Positions 52,101 through 61,077 of a DNA stretch of 64,000 nucleotides are shown piece after piece. Within the stretch, counting starts at the first letter, position 1. Every line of letters starts with the position of its first letter. The position numbers and the translations under genes are program-made. Source of the DNA: Sphingobium sp. GTDB taxonomy: Bacteria > Pseudomonadota > Alphaproteobacteria > Sphingomonadales > Sphingomonadaceae. Under the pieces are notes generated by a model. It was not told the origin of the DNA and made no database searches. It saw nothing but the letters and a program-made list of their open reading frames with translations. The stretch spans positions 1,517,001 through 1,581,000 of the forward strand of contig CP136575.1 of assembly GCA_035196065.1 (NCBI GenBank). The letters run 5' to 3'.

Positions 52101-52147
52101 ACCCAACCGGCCGGTTCGTCTACTTCGAAGCATCCAGAGATTTCTGA
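49145..52147 (+). CDS. TonB-dependent outer-membrane receptor
   Basis: A 1000-residue receptor starting at 49145, where GGGGGCGG precedes the ATG; the frame is open to 49076 but the extra residues are not signal-peptide-like. The signal peptide ends SVA-QDT. The plug has EIVVVGSRIENAKIAEALPVTVV, LVLVNGRRM, RIEVLRDGAAAIYGADAVAGVVNVV; the barrel ends in FVYFEASRDF. The plug resembles receptors linked to peptides and small organic compounds rather than iron. Direct repeats TATCACAT at 49053 and 49068 lie upstream. It leads the D-amino acid gene group. Confidence 0.92.
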   Translation: MSETMKYVRNGLLVGASTLVFLSQVSVAQDTAAETPPPANAEQKQPEIVVVGSRIENAKIAEALPVTVVGEDRIAATGSVSGDDLFRSLPQAGDVQFQESRTTGNLNDARGDNASINLRSVGTGNTLVLVNGRRMILTPGTQTENFVPVQTANTNAIPVGATRRIEVLRDGAAAIYGADAVAGVVNVVLDDRYEGFRVNGRYGFADGTSEATVAAKAGIETKSGGRFMLFGSYTRRTPLFASERDFSASENHLADVAGTPWEADTGFDNRSTSSPWGSFTTVPVTTVRQGTATLTASGVFNIQPTANTAAGCSSTVINGNLCLRSGTITGATSRVLRYDENPDRTLRGGLDRVNVYASAKQEFGAVEMFGELGYYHARLRGQREQSAPISSAVITVPATSYWNPLGPTLFGTTPNPNRLAGLTGVPTGGLPLRITTYRPVDTGPRKFEVTDDMFRALLGLRGEFGDFKWESAATYAWARTDDFTKNAISNTKFQEALALTTPDAYNPFNGGNQTNFSLGDGTPSNANTINSFLVGVHRISKTSLTTWDFKVTNSNLFELPGGSVGFASGVEVRYDSYSDNRDARLDGTITYRDSVTGIVYGTDVMGASPAPDVKADRTVAAAYVEFAVPVISEDMNIPLISSLDLQLAARDEYYSDFGNVLKPKVAGFLKVVDGLRFRSSWSQSFRAPNLAQYYSAGTQVANTRTDWAQCRINVTTCSGISTLEVRSGNQQLKPEDAETISWGAVFQPLRNLTLTVDRWSLKSTGVIGLQGAQNQILFDYLERLGGRSNPNVVRLAPVGTQRVGDISFVQDDYFNLGPRKLRGIDIALNYDSGKTDLGRFSFDLGASKLLKWQQTPSDLQAQLIAANAAGTLGTGINITQAGDQVKQNGNPEWRFSGSVTWKSGPVTAGAQLDYIGSIFDTGTTVVNGSFYEAPAFTTMNAYIQFQGREQDKLLQGMRFRVGARNLFDRDPPLTSSNFGFNGAIANPTGRFVYFEASRDF

Positions 52148-52207
52148 TCTTCTGTTGACACGAAACATGCTGGTCGCATGGCGCAGGATTTGTAAAGGAT
52201 CCTCGCC

Positions 52208-53101
52208 GTGCGACTAAGGCAGATAGAAATCTTTCACGCAGTATATGCGAATGGCTCGATAAGCGCAGCTGCCCGGGCCCTTAATGTTTCGCAGCCTGCG
52301 GTCAGCAAGGTTTTGCGGCACACTGAATCCTACCTCGGCATCCGGCTGTTCGATGTGGTTCGCGGCAGGCTTGCCCCGACTGACGAAGCGCATGCTTTGT
52401 ATCGCGAAGTTGATGAAGTTTTCCGGCGCGTGTCTTCGCTAAAGCAGGCTGCTGCCAATTTACGACGTTCGGGCGCTGGGCATTTGCGGATTGGCGTCGT
52501 CCCGTCACTCGGTCTTGAACTATTGCCACAAGCAATCACGGAATTCCGGTCCGCAAATCCAGATGTGACGTTCGACATCAAGACGATCCGGCACAGCGAT
52601 ATATTAAGATCGCTCTACGAACGTGAATGCGACATCGCCTTTGGTTATGATCCGCCGCCGCATCCGCGTTTGAACCAACGCAAGCTGTCAAAGGGTAAAG
52701 TCGTAGCGATCGCGCCGACGGGGGTGTTTGATCCGGCGAAGGAAGCCGTCGGCTGGCACGAAATCAGCAATTTGGATTTGATCGGTGTTTCGACCAGTGG
52801 CCCCATCGGCGATGTTGTGGCCGCCGCACAAACCACTGCCCAAGCCGATTTGAAAGAAATCGGGTCGGTCGACACTTATTATATCGCCGCTGCCTTGGTT
52901 AAGCATGGATCAGGCGTGGCGGTGGTCGATGAATTCACCGCCATGGCCATGAAGACCGGCGGCTTGGACGTGTTCCCCATTACCCCTGCCGTGACATTCA
53001 CTGTTCAGGCTGCTTGGTTGGAGGATCGTCCGCTTTCCAAGCTTGCAGAGCGGTTGATACAGGTCATGAAAAGCATTCTCGACCGGCAGTCGAACCTGTA
53101 A
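52208..53101 (+). CDS. LysR-family transcriptional regulator
   Basis: A 297-residue LysR regulator starting with GTG at 52208 behind AAAGGA. The N-terminal helix-turn-helix (GSISAAARALNVSQPAVSKVLRHTE, about 16-40) precedes an effector domain of the periplasmic-binding fold. It lies 60 bases after the receptor and 84 bases before the DadA-like gene, all in one direction, so it probably activates this group in response to its substrate. Confidence 0.9.
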   Translation: MRLRQIEIFHAVYANGSISAAARALNVSQPAVSKVLRHTESYLGIRLFDVVRGRLAPTDEAHALYREVDEVFRRVSSLKQAAANLRRSGAGHLRIGVVPSLGLELLPQAITEFRSANPDVTFDIKTIRHSDILRSLYERECDIAFGYDPPPHPRLNQRKLSKGKVVAIAPTGVFDPAKEAVGWHEISNLDLIGVSTSGPIGDVVAAAQTTAQADLKEIGSVDTYYIAAALVKHGSGVAVVDEFTAMAMKTGGLDVFPITPAVTFTVQAAWLEDRPLSKLAERLIQVMKSILDRQSNL

Positions 53102-53185
53102 AACATAACTCACGGTTATACGTTCAGCCCCAGATTATTGGGTCATCATACTTGCCTAGGCGTGCACGTTGCCTAGCATGAGAAC

Positions 53186-54475
53186 ATGTTAAATGTTCCG
53201 CAATCAGCCAATATCAATGACCTACCTTTGGGACGCGGCCCAATCATTGGGAGCGAACGAAAACGCACCGCAATCATTATTGGTGCCGGGGTGGTCGGGA
53301 TGGCGACTGCCTATGCCCTGGCCCAACGGGATATTCGGGTGACGGTTATCGAGGGGAAGGAATCCCCCGGACTGGGAGCCTCTTTCGCCAATGGAGCGCA
53401 GCTCAGTTATGCCTATACCGATGCACTCGCCAGCCCGGCCTTTTTGAAACAAGCGGCAAAGATTGTTGTCGGGCTTGATCCGGCCATACTGGTCCGGCCG
53501 ACGATCGATCCCGGCCATCTGATTTGGTTTTTGAACTTCCTGCGCAACACGACATCGACCAAATATTTGGAAAAGACATTGGCCGGCCTGTGCCTTGGAT
53601 TTGAGTCTCGTATTGAAATGGAGCGGTTGGTTGCCGCGCATGGATTGGAATTTGGCCGCAAGGCTACGGGTAAGCTGCACATTCACAGCAATGAAAACAG
53701 CTTTGCGTCGGCGCGAAAGCTTGTCGAGGCTAAACGCTCATTGGGCGCAATTCAGCATATATTGAGCCGCGCGGACTCCATCAATCTGGAGCCAGCACTT
53801 GCAGATTATCGGGGCGATCTGGTCGGCAGTATTCATTCGCCGGATGACGAGGTGGGCGACCCGCACAAATTTTGCCGCGAAATGCAAAGGCTGCTTGAAG
53901 AGAAATATCAGGCTGTAATGTGTTTTAGCACCCCGGTGCGCACGCTTGAAGATGATGGTCGTTCGGCCTGGATCGAGACTGAAGCAGGCGAGAAAATGAC
54001 TGCCGACGAAATTGTGCTGTGCGCCGGCATAGGGGCCGGAAGGTTAGGACGAAAATTCGGTCTCTACGGCGCCGTTATGCCGATGAAGGGCTATTCATTC
54101 ACGGCAGCTCGCGGCGAGGTATCTTTGCAGCTCAGCGTAACGGATGTTGCGAAAAAGGTTGTTCTGTGTCCGCTCGAAGGAAAAATCAGAGTGGCTGGTC
54201 TTGCGGAAATTGCAGCCAATAATAACGAAGTCGATGATCCAAAAATCAGTAAGTTAATCGGCACTGCGGAGAATATTCTTCCATCGGCAGCGAATTATGA
54301 TGACATTGAATCGGTGTGGGCCGGGGTGCGACCAATGTCTTCGGATTCTCTTCCGATCATAAAACGGATATCAGGCCGCATTTCAGCGAATGTCGGGCAT
54401 GGCATGCTCGGTTGGACCTATGCCATGGGATCAGCGGAACGGGTTGCGAAAATCGTTACAGGAGAGAGAGTTTGA
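53186..54475 (+). CDS. DadA-like FAD-dependent D-amino acid dehydrogenase
   Basis: A 429-residue flavoprotein. IIGAGVVGMATAYALA (31-46) is the FAD Rossmann motif; PGLGASFANGAQLSYAYTDALASP (about 61-84) matches the DadA signature region; WAGVRPMSSDSLPII and GHGMLGWTYAMGSA near the end are typical of DAO-fold enzymes. It oxidises D-amino acids to imines that hydrolyse to keto acids and ammonia, passing electrons to the respiratory chain. The next gene starts inside its stop (TGATG). Repeats GCCTAG at 53154 and 53171 lie upstream. Confidence 0.88.
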   Translation: MLNVPQSANINDLPLGRGPIIGSERKRTAIIIGAGVVGMATAYALAQRDIRVTVIEGKESPGLGASFANGAQLSYAYTDALASPAFLKQAAKIVVGLDPAILVRPTIDPGHLIWFLNFLRNTTSTKYLEKTLAGLCLGFESRIEMERLVAAHGLEFGRKATGKLHIHSNENSFASARKLVEAKRSLGAIQHILSRADSINLEPALADYRGDLVGSIHSPDDEVGDPHKFCREMQRLLEEKYQAVMCFSTPVRTLEDDGRSAWIETEAGEKMTADEIVLCAGIGAGRLGRKFGLYGAVMPMKGYSFTAARGEVSLQLSVTDVAKKVVLCPLEGKIRVAGLAEIAANNNEVDDPKISKLIGTAENILPSAANYDDIESVWAGVRPMSSDSLPIIKRISGRISANVGHGMLGWTYAMGSAERVAKIVTGERV

Positions 54476-56205
54476 TGTTTGGGATCTGGAAACCGGTACG
54501 TAAATTTGCGCTGGTCGTCGGGCTCGCGGCGACTTTGGCATTGCCGGCGACGGCCCAGAAGAAGCAGCTTCTTGAATATCCGAGCATTCATTCCCCCGTT
54601 GTTGGTGAACGCGGGATGGTGGTTTCGCAAAGCGCCTTGGCGAGCAAGGTCGGTGCCGACATATTGAAGCAGGGCGGTAACGCTGTTGACTCGGCCGTTG
54701 CCATCGGTTTTGCGCTTGCGGTCACCTTACCCCGTGCCGGCAATATTGGCGGGGATGGCTTCATGCTTGTCCATGACGGCCGGACAGGCGAGCAGATGTT
54801 TTTCGATTTCCGTTCCGTCGCGCCCGGAGCAGCGACCACTGCCATGTATCTCGACAAGGATGGACGCGAAGCGGACATAGCAAGCAGGGGCTATATCGCC
54901 CCAGCCGTGCCTGGAACTGTCGCAGGGCTGTTTGCTGCGCACAAGCGCTTGGGCAAGCTGCCATGGTCCAAAGTTCTGGCCCCTGCCATCAAACTTGCGC
55001 GCGACGGCATAGCGCTGACCCCGGACGAAGCCTTTGTGTTCAGCTGGGGACAAGAGCGATTGTCGACGAGCGCAGCGGCACGGCAAGCCTATTACAAGGC
55101 AGACGGTTCGCTCTATCGCGCCGGTGAAATCTTGAAGCAGCCGGATCTTGCATGGACCCTAAAACAAATCGCTGAACGCGGTGCAGATGGTTTCTACAAA
55201 GGGCCGGTCGCAGAACGCATTGCTGCGGATATGAAAGCGAATGGCGGGCTGATCACATTGGATGATCTGGCAAATTATCGTGCCGTAGAACGGCAACCGT
55301 TGCGCGGCACCTATCGCGGTCTCGAAATTGTGACGGCACCGCCGGCAAGCGCGGGGGGCGCCACGCTTATCAACATGCTCAACATACTCGAAAATTTCGA
55401 TCTGGCGGCCAATGGTGCCGGTTCCGCCAAATCGTTGCACTTGATGGCAGAAAGCATGAAGCTGGGTTATGCGGACCGGTACCGGTTCATTGGCGATACC
55501 GATTTTGCGTCTGTGCCACTAAAGGGATTCACGTCCAAAGATTATGCGCGGCAGAGAGCCCGGCTAATCGATCCTGACAAAGCGGGTTCGTCTGATGTGA
55601 TGGGCGTGGGCGATCCATGGCAGTTCGAAAGTCCATCGACCACGCATTATTCGGTTGCCGATGCAAATGGCAATGTCGTGTCGACCACTTATACGCTGGG
55701 CGCCGATTTCGGTTCCGGAGTGATGATTGCAGGCACCGGTATTCTACTCAACAACCAGATGAACAATTTCAGCCATGTGGCAACGGCAAAGGCGCTCTCC
55801 GAAGGCAAGCCCGTGCCGCCCAATGCCTTGCTGCCGGGCAAGCGCATGGTGTCGACCATGATGCCCACCTTCGTCATGAAGGACGGGAAACCTTGGTTGG
55901 TCACGGGAACGCCGGGCGGGAGCACGATCATCAACACCGTCATGCAGATCATCGTCAATATCGTCGATTTCAAGCTCAACGTTGAAGAGGCCACGCATCA
56001 GCCCCGGATCTTCCAAGATGCGGGAAGCAAGCTGCGGGTGGAACCCAACTTCAACCCCGATACGGTGCGTTGGCTGCAATCCATGGGGCATATCATTACG
56101 TCTGATGAGACCATGGGGAGCGCACAATCAATCATGATCGATGGCAAGCTTTATCTTGGCGCAGCCGACCCACGGCGCCCGGGCGCTCTGGCGGTAGCGC
56201 CCTGA
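54475..56205 (+). CDS. ggt: Periplasmic gamma-glutamyltransferase
   Basis: A 576-residue precursor starting at 54475, with one-base overlap to the preceding gene; GGAGAGAGAG is the ribosome site. The signal peptide (KFALVVGLAATLALPATA) sends it to the periplasm. The enzyme self-cleaves before Thr389 in STTHYSVADANGN, the nucleophile of both subunits; NIGGDGFML and GTPGGSTIINTV are conserved substrate-site segments. It hydrolyses or transfers gamma-glutamyl groups from peptides such as glutathione or gamma-D/L-glutamyl compounds. The size agrees with bacterial homologues (about 580). Confidence 0.93.
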   Translation: MFGIWKPVRKFALVVGLAATLALPATAQKKQLLEYPSIHSPVVGERGMVVSQSALASKVGADILKQGGNAVDSAVAIGFALAVTLPRAGNIGGDGFMLVHDGRTGEQMFFDFRSVAPGAATTAMYLDKDGREADIASRGYIAPAVPGTVAGLFAAHKRLGKLPWSKVLAPAIKLARDGIALTPDEAFVFSWGQERLSTSAAARQAYYKADGSLYRAGEILKQPDLAWTLKQIAERGADGFYKGPVAERIAADMKANGGLITLDDLANYRAVERQPLRGTYRGLEIVTAPPASAGGATLINMLNILENFDLAANGAGSAKSLHLMAESMKLGYADRYRFIGDTDFASVPLKGFTSKDYARQRARLIDPDKAGSSDVMGVGDPWQFESPSTTHYSVADANGNVVSTTYTLGADFGSGVMIAGTGILLNNQMNNFSHVATAKALSEGKPVPPNALLPGKRMVSTMMPTFVMKDGKPWLVTGTPGGSTIINTVMQIIVNIVDFKLNVEEATHQPRIFQDAGSKLRVEPNFNPDTVRWLQSMGHIITSDETMGSAQSIMIDGKLYLGAADPRRPGALAVAP

Positions 56206-56302
56206 GCAGCTCTCTTATTAAACTCGAATGGCCGCCACACGGGGTAAAGGCCCGCCCCTTGGTTGCGCCCGAAAACATATCGCTGATTGGAGAATGAATA
56301 TT

Positions 56303-56653
56303 ATGGCTGACAGTCTGCCGCTTTCGCGGGTAACCCAAGCGGGTCAAATGATCTTTACCTCAGGCCAGCTTGGCCGAGGTGCTGACGGGCAAATCGTCGC
56401 AGGGGGATTTGCCAATCAAGCACGGCAAGCGCTGGAAAATCTTCGTGCTGCAGTGGAGTCTACCGGGTGCAATCTGGCCGACGTGGTCAAAACAACTGTA
56501 TGGCTAACCGACCGGGCCTATAATGCCGAATTCAATATGGTGTATCGGGAATTTTTTGCGCACCCTTTCCCCGCCCGATCAGTGGTCATTTCGGATCTTG
56601 CAGCCCCCGAGGCCTTGATTGAAATCGAAGCCATCGCTTGGCAGGAAAAATGA
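56303..56653 (+). CDS. RidA-family imine/enamine deaminase
   Basis: A 116-residue protein starting at 56303, nine bases after GGAGA; ATGs at 56294 and 56228 are less well placed. The RidA core is clear: MIFTSGQLGRG, GGFANQARQALENLRAAVE, VVKTTVWLTDRAYNAEFN, and ARSVVISDLAAPEALIEIEAIA with the conserved Arg (in PARS) and Glu. RidA proteins hydrolyse reactive imines formed by amino acid oxidases, so it fits as scavenger for the product of the DadA-like enzyme in the same operon. Confidence 0.9.
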   Translation: MADSLPLSRVTQAGQMIFTSGQLGRGADGQIVAGGFANQARQALENLRAAVESTGCNLADVVKTTVWLTDRAYNAEFNMVYREFFAHPFPARSVVISDLAAPEALIEIEAIAWQEK

Positions 56654-56714
56654 TAATCGCCGCCCCGGCTGATGGGCGGACGCAGAAATCAGGTTGGTGA
56701 AGAGGGGATTGATT

Positions 56715-58340
56715 GTGGCAAGAAAGCGAATGCGTTTCTGGATCGGCTCCGCAGCTTTGGCCTTTTCCTCACTAGCCATGGCCGGCGCACCATCCGCCTC
56801 TTCTGCACCCGCATATGATACCGTGCTGAAAGGCGGCACGATATACACCGGCGACGCTCCGCCTTTTGTTGGCGATGTCGCCATCAGCGGCGACAAAATC
56901 GTCTATGTGGGGCGCAAAGCGCCGGGCCGTGCTGGCAAGACCATCAATGCCCATAATCTGGTTGTGGCGCCGGGCTTCATTGATCCGCATACCCATGCCG
57001 GTGACGCCCTTTTGTCTGAAAATCCTGTCGCACGCCTTCTTCTCCCCTTTCTGACCCAGGGCGTGACCACGGTGTTCATAGGGGGCGATGGACTGGGCAG
57101 CCCTAACATCGCCAAGACATTGGGCACGATTGAGGGAGCAGCGGCCGGCGAAACCAGATCGGGCTATGGGGTCAATTTCGCAACCTATGTTGGCTTTGGG
57201 GCGGTTCGTTCTGCCGTGATCGGCCAATCGGATCGGGCACCGACTTCGGATGAACTCGGGCAGATGCAGACGATTGTAGCGAACGCAATGTGCGAGGGTG
57301 CGATGGGTCTGTCTTCCGGGCTATTCTACGCGCCGCAAAGTTTTGCCAAGCGTGACGAGGTTACCGCATTAGCCCGCATAGCCGGTTCGGCTGGCGGGGT
57401 TTACGACACCCATCTGCGCGATGAATCGAGCTATTCAATCGGTCTGCTTGCCTCAATCGATGAGGCATTGGCGATCGGCCGTGATGCAAGCCTTCCGCTA
57501 CATATCGCCCATATAAAGGCGTTGGGCGTCGACGTTCAGGGGATGGCCCCCCAAGTCATAAGCAAGATCGAAGCCGCGCAGGCTTCCGGGCAGATAGTGA
57601 GCGCCGATCAATATCCATGGTCGGCATCGGGAACCGGCCTGTCTGCAGCCTTGATACCTCGTTGGGCGCAAGATGGCGGCCGCGCAGCCATGCTTGATCG
57701 CTTTGCCAATCCCGAAACACGATCGCGGATGCGGCCCGAGATTGAGGATAATCTGCGCCGGAGGGGAGGGCCTGCCGCACTTCTCATCACTGCTGGCCCC
57801 AACTGGGCGATAGGCAAAACCTTGAAAGAGATCGCTGAAGCAAGGGCGACTGACCCGGTTGTTGCCACGATGGACCTGCTGTCGGTTGACGAGGTAAAAG
57901 TCGCGTCATTCAATCAGAGCGAAAGCGATATAGCGCAGTTTATGCAACGCCCTTGGGTTGTGACGAGCTCGGATGCCTCGTTGGGGCATCCCCGCTATTA
58001 TGGCTCATTCGCGCGCAAATATGACACCTATGTTCGCGACCGGAAAGTGATCGATCTGCGGACATTCATTGCATCGAGCACGATCCGGCCTGCCCGCATT
58101 TTCGGGCTTAAGGACAGGGGAGAATTGCGCGCGGGTGCATATGCCGACATTGTCGCCTTTGATCCGCGCCGTTTCCGGCCGCGGGCCGATTACATGCATC
58201 CCACCGCGTTTTCGACCGGGGTAGTGGCCGTACTTGTGAACGGTAAAATCGCTATCGAAGATGGCGCCGCAACAGGCATGGGTTCAGGATTACCCTTGCC
58301 GGGCAAGGGACGCGGTACCAAGTGTAGCGCCCCCGAATAA
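56715..58340 (+). CDS. Exported N-acyl-D-amino-acid deacylase (amidohydrolase family)
   Basis: A 541-residue protein. GTG at 56715 is chosen because GAGGGG precedes it and the signal peptide then starts cleanly (MARKRMRFWIGSAALAFSS...MAGA). Amidohydrolase metal motifs: HTH (His92, His94) in GFIDPHTHAG, later YDTHLRDES and LHIAHIKALG, and Asp in VTSSDASLGHPR; CEGAMGLSSGLFY includes the cysteine characteristic of D-aminoacylases. It removes acyl groups from N-acyl-D-amino acids, whose D-amino acid products suit the DadA-like enzyme. The overall length suits this family. Confidence 0.9.
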   Translation: MARKRMRFWIGSAALAFSSLAMAGAPSASSAPAYDTVLKGGTIYTGDAPPFVGDVAISGDKIVYVGRKAPGRAGKTINAHNLVVAPGFIDPHTHAGDALLSENPVARLLLPFLTQGVTTVFIGGDGLGSPNIAKTLGTIEGAAAGETRSGYGVNFATYVGFGAVRSAVIGQSDRAPTSDELGQMQTIVANAMCEGAMGLSSGLFYAPQSFAKRDEVTALARIAGSAGGVYDTHLRDESSYSIGLLASIDEALAIGRDASLPLHIAHIKALGVDVQGMAPQVISKIEAAQASGQIVSADQYPWSASGTGLSAALIPRWAQDGGRAAMLDRFANPETRSRMRPEIEDNLRRRGGPAALLITAGPNWAIGKTLKEIAEARATDPVVATMDLLSVDEVKVASFNQSESDIAQFMQRPWVVTSSDASLGHPRYYGSFARKYDTYVRDRKVIDLRTFIASSTIRPARIFGLKDRGELRAGAYADIVAFDPRRFRPRADYMHPTAFSTGVVAVLVNGKIAIEDGAATGMGSGLPLPGKGRGTKCSAPE

Positions 58341-58404
58341 GGCCTGCAGTGCATCGTCCTGCCGGTTTTCGAAAGCGAGCTGGCGCCGGCCCTTTAAGTT
58401 CCGA

Positions 58405-59646
58405 TCAATGCGCCTCTTGTGCATTGGCCAGCACGGCTTCGCGCGTCTTTCCTCTATAGGCCAGCAGGATGATGACTGCGAGCAGATAGAGACCGGCCAG
58501 CGACGTCAAGCCAGCCACCATGCTAAAATGGTCCGATATCTGGGCTACGAAGATGGGCGTGATCCCGGCACCGAAAAAGCCGATCATGGTCATCGCGCCA
58601 ACCGCAGTTGCACGTGCGTGGGCTGGCACGACGTCGTGCATCGCCGAATAGATGCAGCCGTCGAAAAGGCCCTTGCCGAAACTGGTTGCGATCAAGACAA
58701 GGCTTACGCCGGTTGCAGTGGTGACGCCGATCAGTGGCACAAGCATTACAGCAGCAATGGCAAGGCCGATGGCTAGCGTATAGAAACGGCCAATGGGGCT
58801 GCGTTTTGCCAGCATGTCGGCAAGATAGCCGCCCAACGGCACGGTGAGAAACCCGGCGATGTTGATCGTTGCCGATCCGACCAATGCCGATCCGGCAAGA
58901 TCCAGTTTCAGGGCGTCATGGACATAGGTAGGCGCCCAGACCATCAAACCCGTTGATGCGCCAGTGCCCAGGAAAAAGACGATGCAAAGCATGATTGCGG
59001 GTTTGATCCGCCAGATGACGCCGAGCGGTTCTTCCTTCACTTCATGTTGCACAACAGCCGGCGGATCGCGCAGCAGGAACCACAATATCCCGGCATGGAC
59101 GATGCCGATGCCCGCGAAGATCAAGAAGGGCGTGTGCCAACTGAACGTATCGGCCAGATAGCCGGCAAAGAAGGCGCCAAGGCCGGCTCCTGCGAAAACG
59201 CCGGTCTGGTGCAGCGAAAGCGCACGGCTGCGCCATTTGGGCTGATGCCAATCGCTGATCAATGCTGTGGCGCTGGGATAATAAGTGGATTCGCCCAATG
59301 CAACGAGAGCGCGGAAACCGAGGAGCATGGCAAAGCCAGTGGAAAGCGCGGTCAGGCCTGTCGCCATGCTCCAAAAAATCAGGCCATAGATGATGATCCG
59401 GCTGCGCCGGACGCTGTCACCCATGCGACCCGTCAAAAATGCCGCGATGGCGTAGATCCAGAAAAACACCGAATTGATCAGCGCCAGTTCGGTGGTCGTC
59501 AGGTTGAATTCGTCGCGCACCGACGGCATCACAGCGATCAGGATCGAACGGTCTGCGGCATTCAGGAATGCGACCAGCCAGAGGAGGCCGATAAGGATCC
59601 ACGGATAGTCCGAATGTCGGAAAGAGCGTTCGCCTTGCATAGTCAA
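58405..59646 (-). CDS. MFS transporter, ACS (anion:cation symporter) type
   Basis: A 413-residue carrier with twelve predicted helices; RALVALGESTYYPSATALISDWHQPKWRSRALSL (about 112-145) is typical of the ACS family that carries organic anions such as glucarate, hexuronates or glycerate-like acids. Its start overlaps the glycerate kinase stop by four bases, so both form one operon. Convergent with the deacylase gene, 64 bases apart. Confidence 0.85.
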   Translation of the reverse strand: MTMQGERSFRHSDYPWILIGLLWLVAFLNAADRSILIAVMPSVRDEFNLTTTELALINSVFFWIYAIAAFLTGRMGDSVRRSRIIIYGLIFWSMATGLTALSTGFAMLLGFRALVALGESTYYPSATALISDWHQPKWRSRALSLHQTGVFAGAGLGAFFAGYLADTFSWHTPFLIFAGIGIVHAGILWFLLRDPPAVVQHEVKEEPLGVIWRIKPAIMLCIVFFLGTGASTGLMVWAPTYVHDALKLDLAGSALVGSATINIAGFLTVPLGGYLADMLAKRSPIGRFYTLAIGLAIAAVMLVPLIGVTTATGVSLVLIATSFGKGLFDGCIYSAMHDVVPAHARATAVGAMTMIGFFGAGITPIFVAQISDHFSMVAGLTSLAGLYLLAVIILLAYRGKTREAVLANAQEAH

Positions 59647-60986
59647 TCCTTCCCCTCGGGCCTTTCATTTTCGATCAGTATCACCCGGAAATCATTCACA
59701 TTGGTCAGTGTCGGGCCGGTGATGACGAGATCGCCCAGCGCCTCGAAAAACAGATAGGCATTGTTCGATGTCAGATGCTCGGCCGGGTCAATGCCCGCAC
59801 TGCGGGCCCTTTCCAGCGTATCGGGTGTGATGATCGCCCCTGCGGCATTTTCAGTTCCGTCAATGCCGTCGGTATCGCAGGCCAAAGCAAATATCCCCGG
59901 CGCACCGTTCAGCGCGATGGCAAGACCCAGCAGATATTCCATGTTGCGGCCACCGCGCCCTGCCTTGTTCTGGACAGTCACAGTCGTCTCTCCGCCGGAG
60001 ATGATAGCGCGCGCGTGGCCGTCCTGTGCAAGGCGCCGGGCCAGCGCTGCATGGCTTGCCCCCAAATGGCGGGATTCCGCCTGAAGTTGGTCGCCCAGAT
60101 CGGTCACGCGATAGCCATGGCTTTCAGCCGCCGTCCGCGCTGCGGCCAGCGCATCGCGCGCCCGTGCGATCACCACTGTGTCGGAGCCGGCCAGGCCCAG
60201 ACTGTCCGCCGCAGGCGTTTCGTTGGCCGGATCGTTCAGCGCCCGCATCACCGGTTCCGGGCAGGTGATTCCATATTTGGCAACAATATCGCGCGCCATT
60301 TCCAGACTGGTATCGTCGGCAACGGTCGGCCCGGACGAGACAAAGGAAGGGTCGTCACCGGGAATGTCGGATATGATCCATGTCGTAACCTTGGCAGCGC
60401 CAGCTGCAACCGCCAGTCGCCCGCCCTTGATCGTCGACAGATGCTTGCGAACGCAGTTAATCTCTTCGATTGTCGCGCCAGATTGCAGCAAGGCGCGTGT
60501 TACCTGCTGTTTATCAGTCAGGGATACGCCATCGGCAGGCGCAGCCAGCAGCGCCGATCCTCCGCCCGAAAGCAGGAACAATAAATGATCGCCAGCCTCC
60601 AATTGCGTGGCGATGGCCAGCGCCTTTTGTGCGGCGAGCACACTATTGTCGTCAGGATAGGGGTGGCCGGCTTCGATGGTTTCAACCCCGGGCCAGGCGG
60701 CTAGCCCTGTAGGCAGATGGCCATGGCGGGTGACCAAAAGGCCGGGCAGGGGATTGGCTGCGCGCGATTGCGCCACGCCCATCATGTCGGCCGCTGCCTT
60801 GCCCACGGCGATCACGGCGGTGCGTCCGTGCTGCGATGTTGGAATATTGCGCGGCATCGATCTTGCCGCCGATACGGCATCGACGGCTGCGTCAAACAGG
60901 GCGCGCAATCGGTCGCGTGTCGATGCGCCCCGTGTTGCTAGGCCGACTAAAGGCTCAGAAAAGCTGATGGTTTCCTCCCGCGTCAT
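59643..60986 (-). CDS. Type II glycerate kinase (MOFRL family)
   Basis: A 447-residue protein of the GckA/TtuD type. VIAVGKAAADM (58-68), LFLLSGGGSALLAAP (134-148), INCVRKHLSTIKGGRLA and GRGGRNMEYLLGLA with ACDTDGIDGTENAAGAI in the MOFRL domain are all present. It phosphorylates glycerate (2-phosphoglycerate in most bacterial members), feeding C3 acids into glycolysis. Pairing with an organic anion carrier suggests uptake and use of glycerate, hydroxypyruvate-related or tartronate-type acids; D-serine breakdown would also give hydroxypyruvate. Confidence 0.9.
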   Translation of the reverse strand: MTREETISFSEPLVGLATRGASTRDRLRALFDAAVDAVSAARSMPRNIPTSQHGRTAVIAVGKAAADMMGVAQSRAANPLPGLLVTRHGHLPTGLAAWPGVETIEAGHPYPDDNSVLAAQKALAIATQLEAGDHLLFLLSGGGSALLAAPADGVSLTDKQQVTRALLQSGATIEEINCVRKHLSTIKGGRLAVAAGAAKVTTWIISDIPGDDPSFVSSGPTVADDTSLEMARDIVAKYGITCPEPVMRALNDPANETPAADSLGLAGSDTVVIARARDALAAARTAAESHGYRVTDLGDQLQAESRHLGASHAALARRLAQDGHARAIISGGETTVTVQNKAGRGGRNMEYLLGLAIALNGAPGIFALACDTDGIDGTENAAGAIITPDTLERARSAGIDPAEHLTSNNAYLFFEALGDLVITGPTLTNVNDFRVILIENERPEGKD

Positions 60987-61077
60987 TCAAAGGAATAACG
61001 GCCAAGAAACTGACGCCTGCCGCCACCAGCGGCTAGCATCGATTTGCGGAACATAGTGTTCCAAAATCTGCAACAGA

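Noticed and set aside
54316-54474. Longer start for the gamma-glutamyltransferase
   Set aside because: It lies inside the DadA-like gene and would put 53 residues before a clean signal peptide; the overlap start at 54475 has a strong ribosome site.
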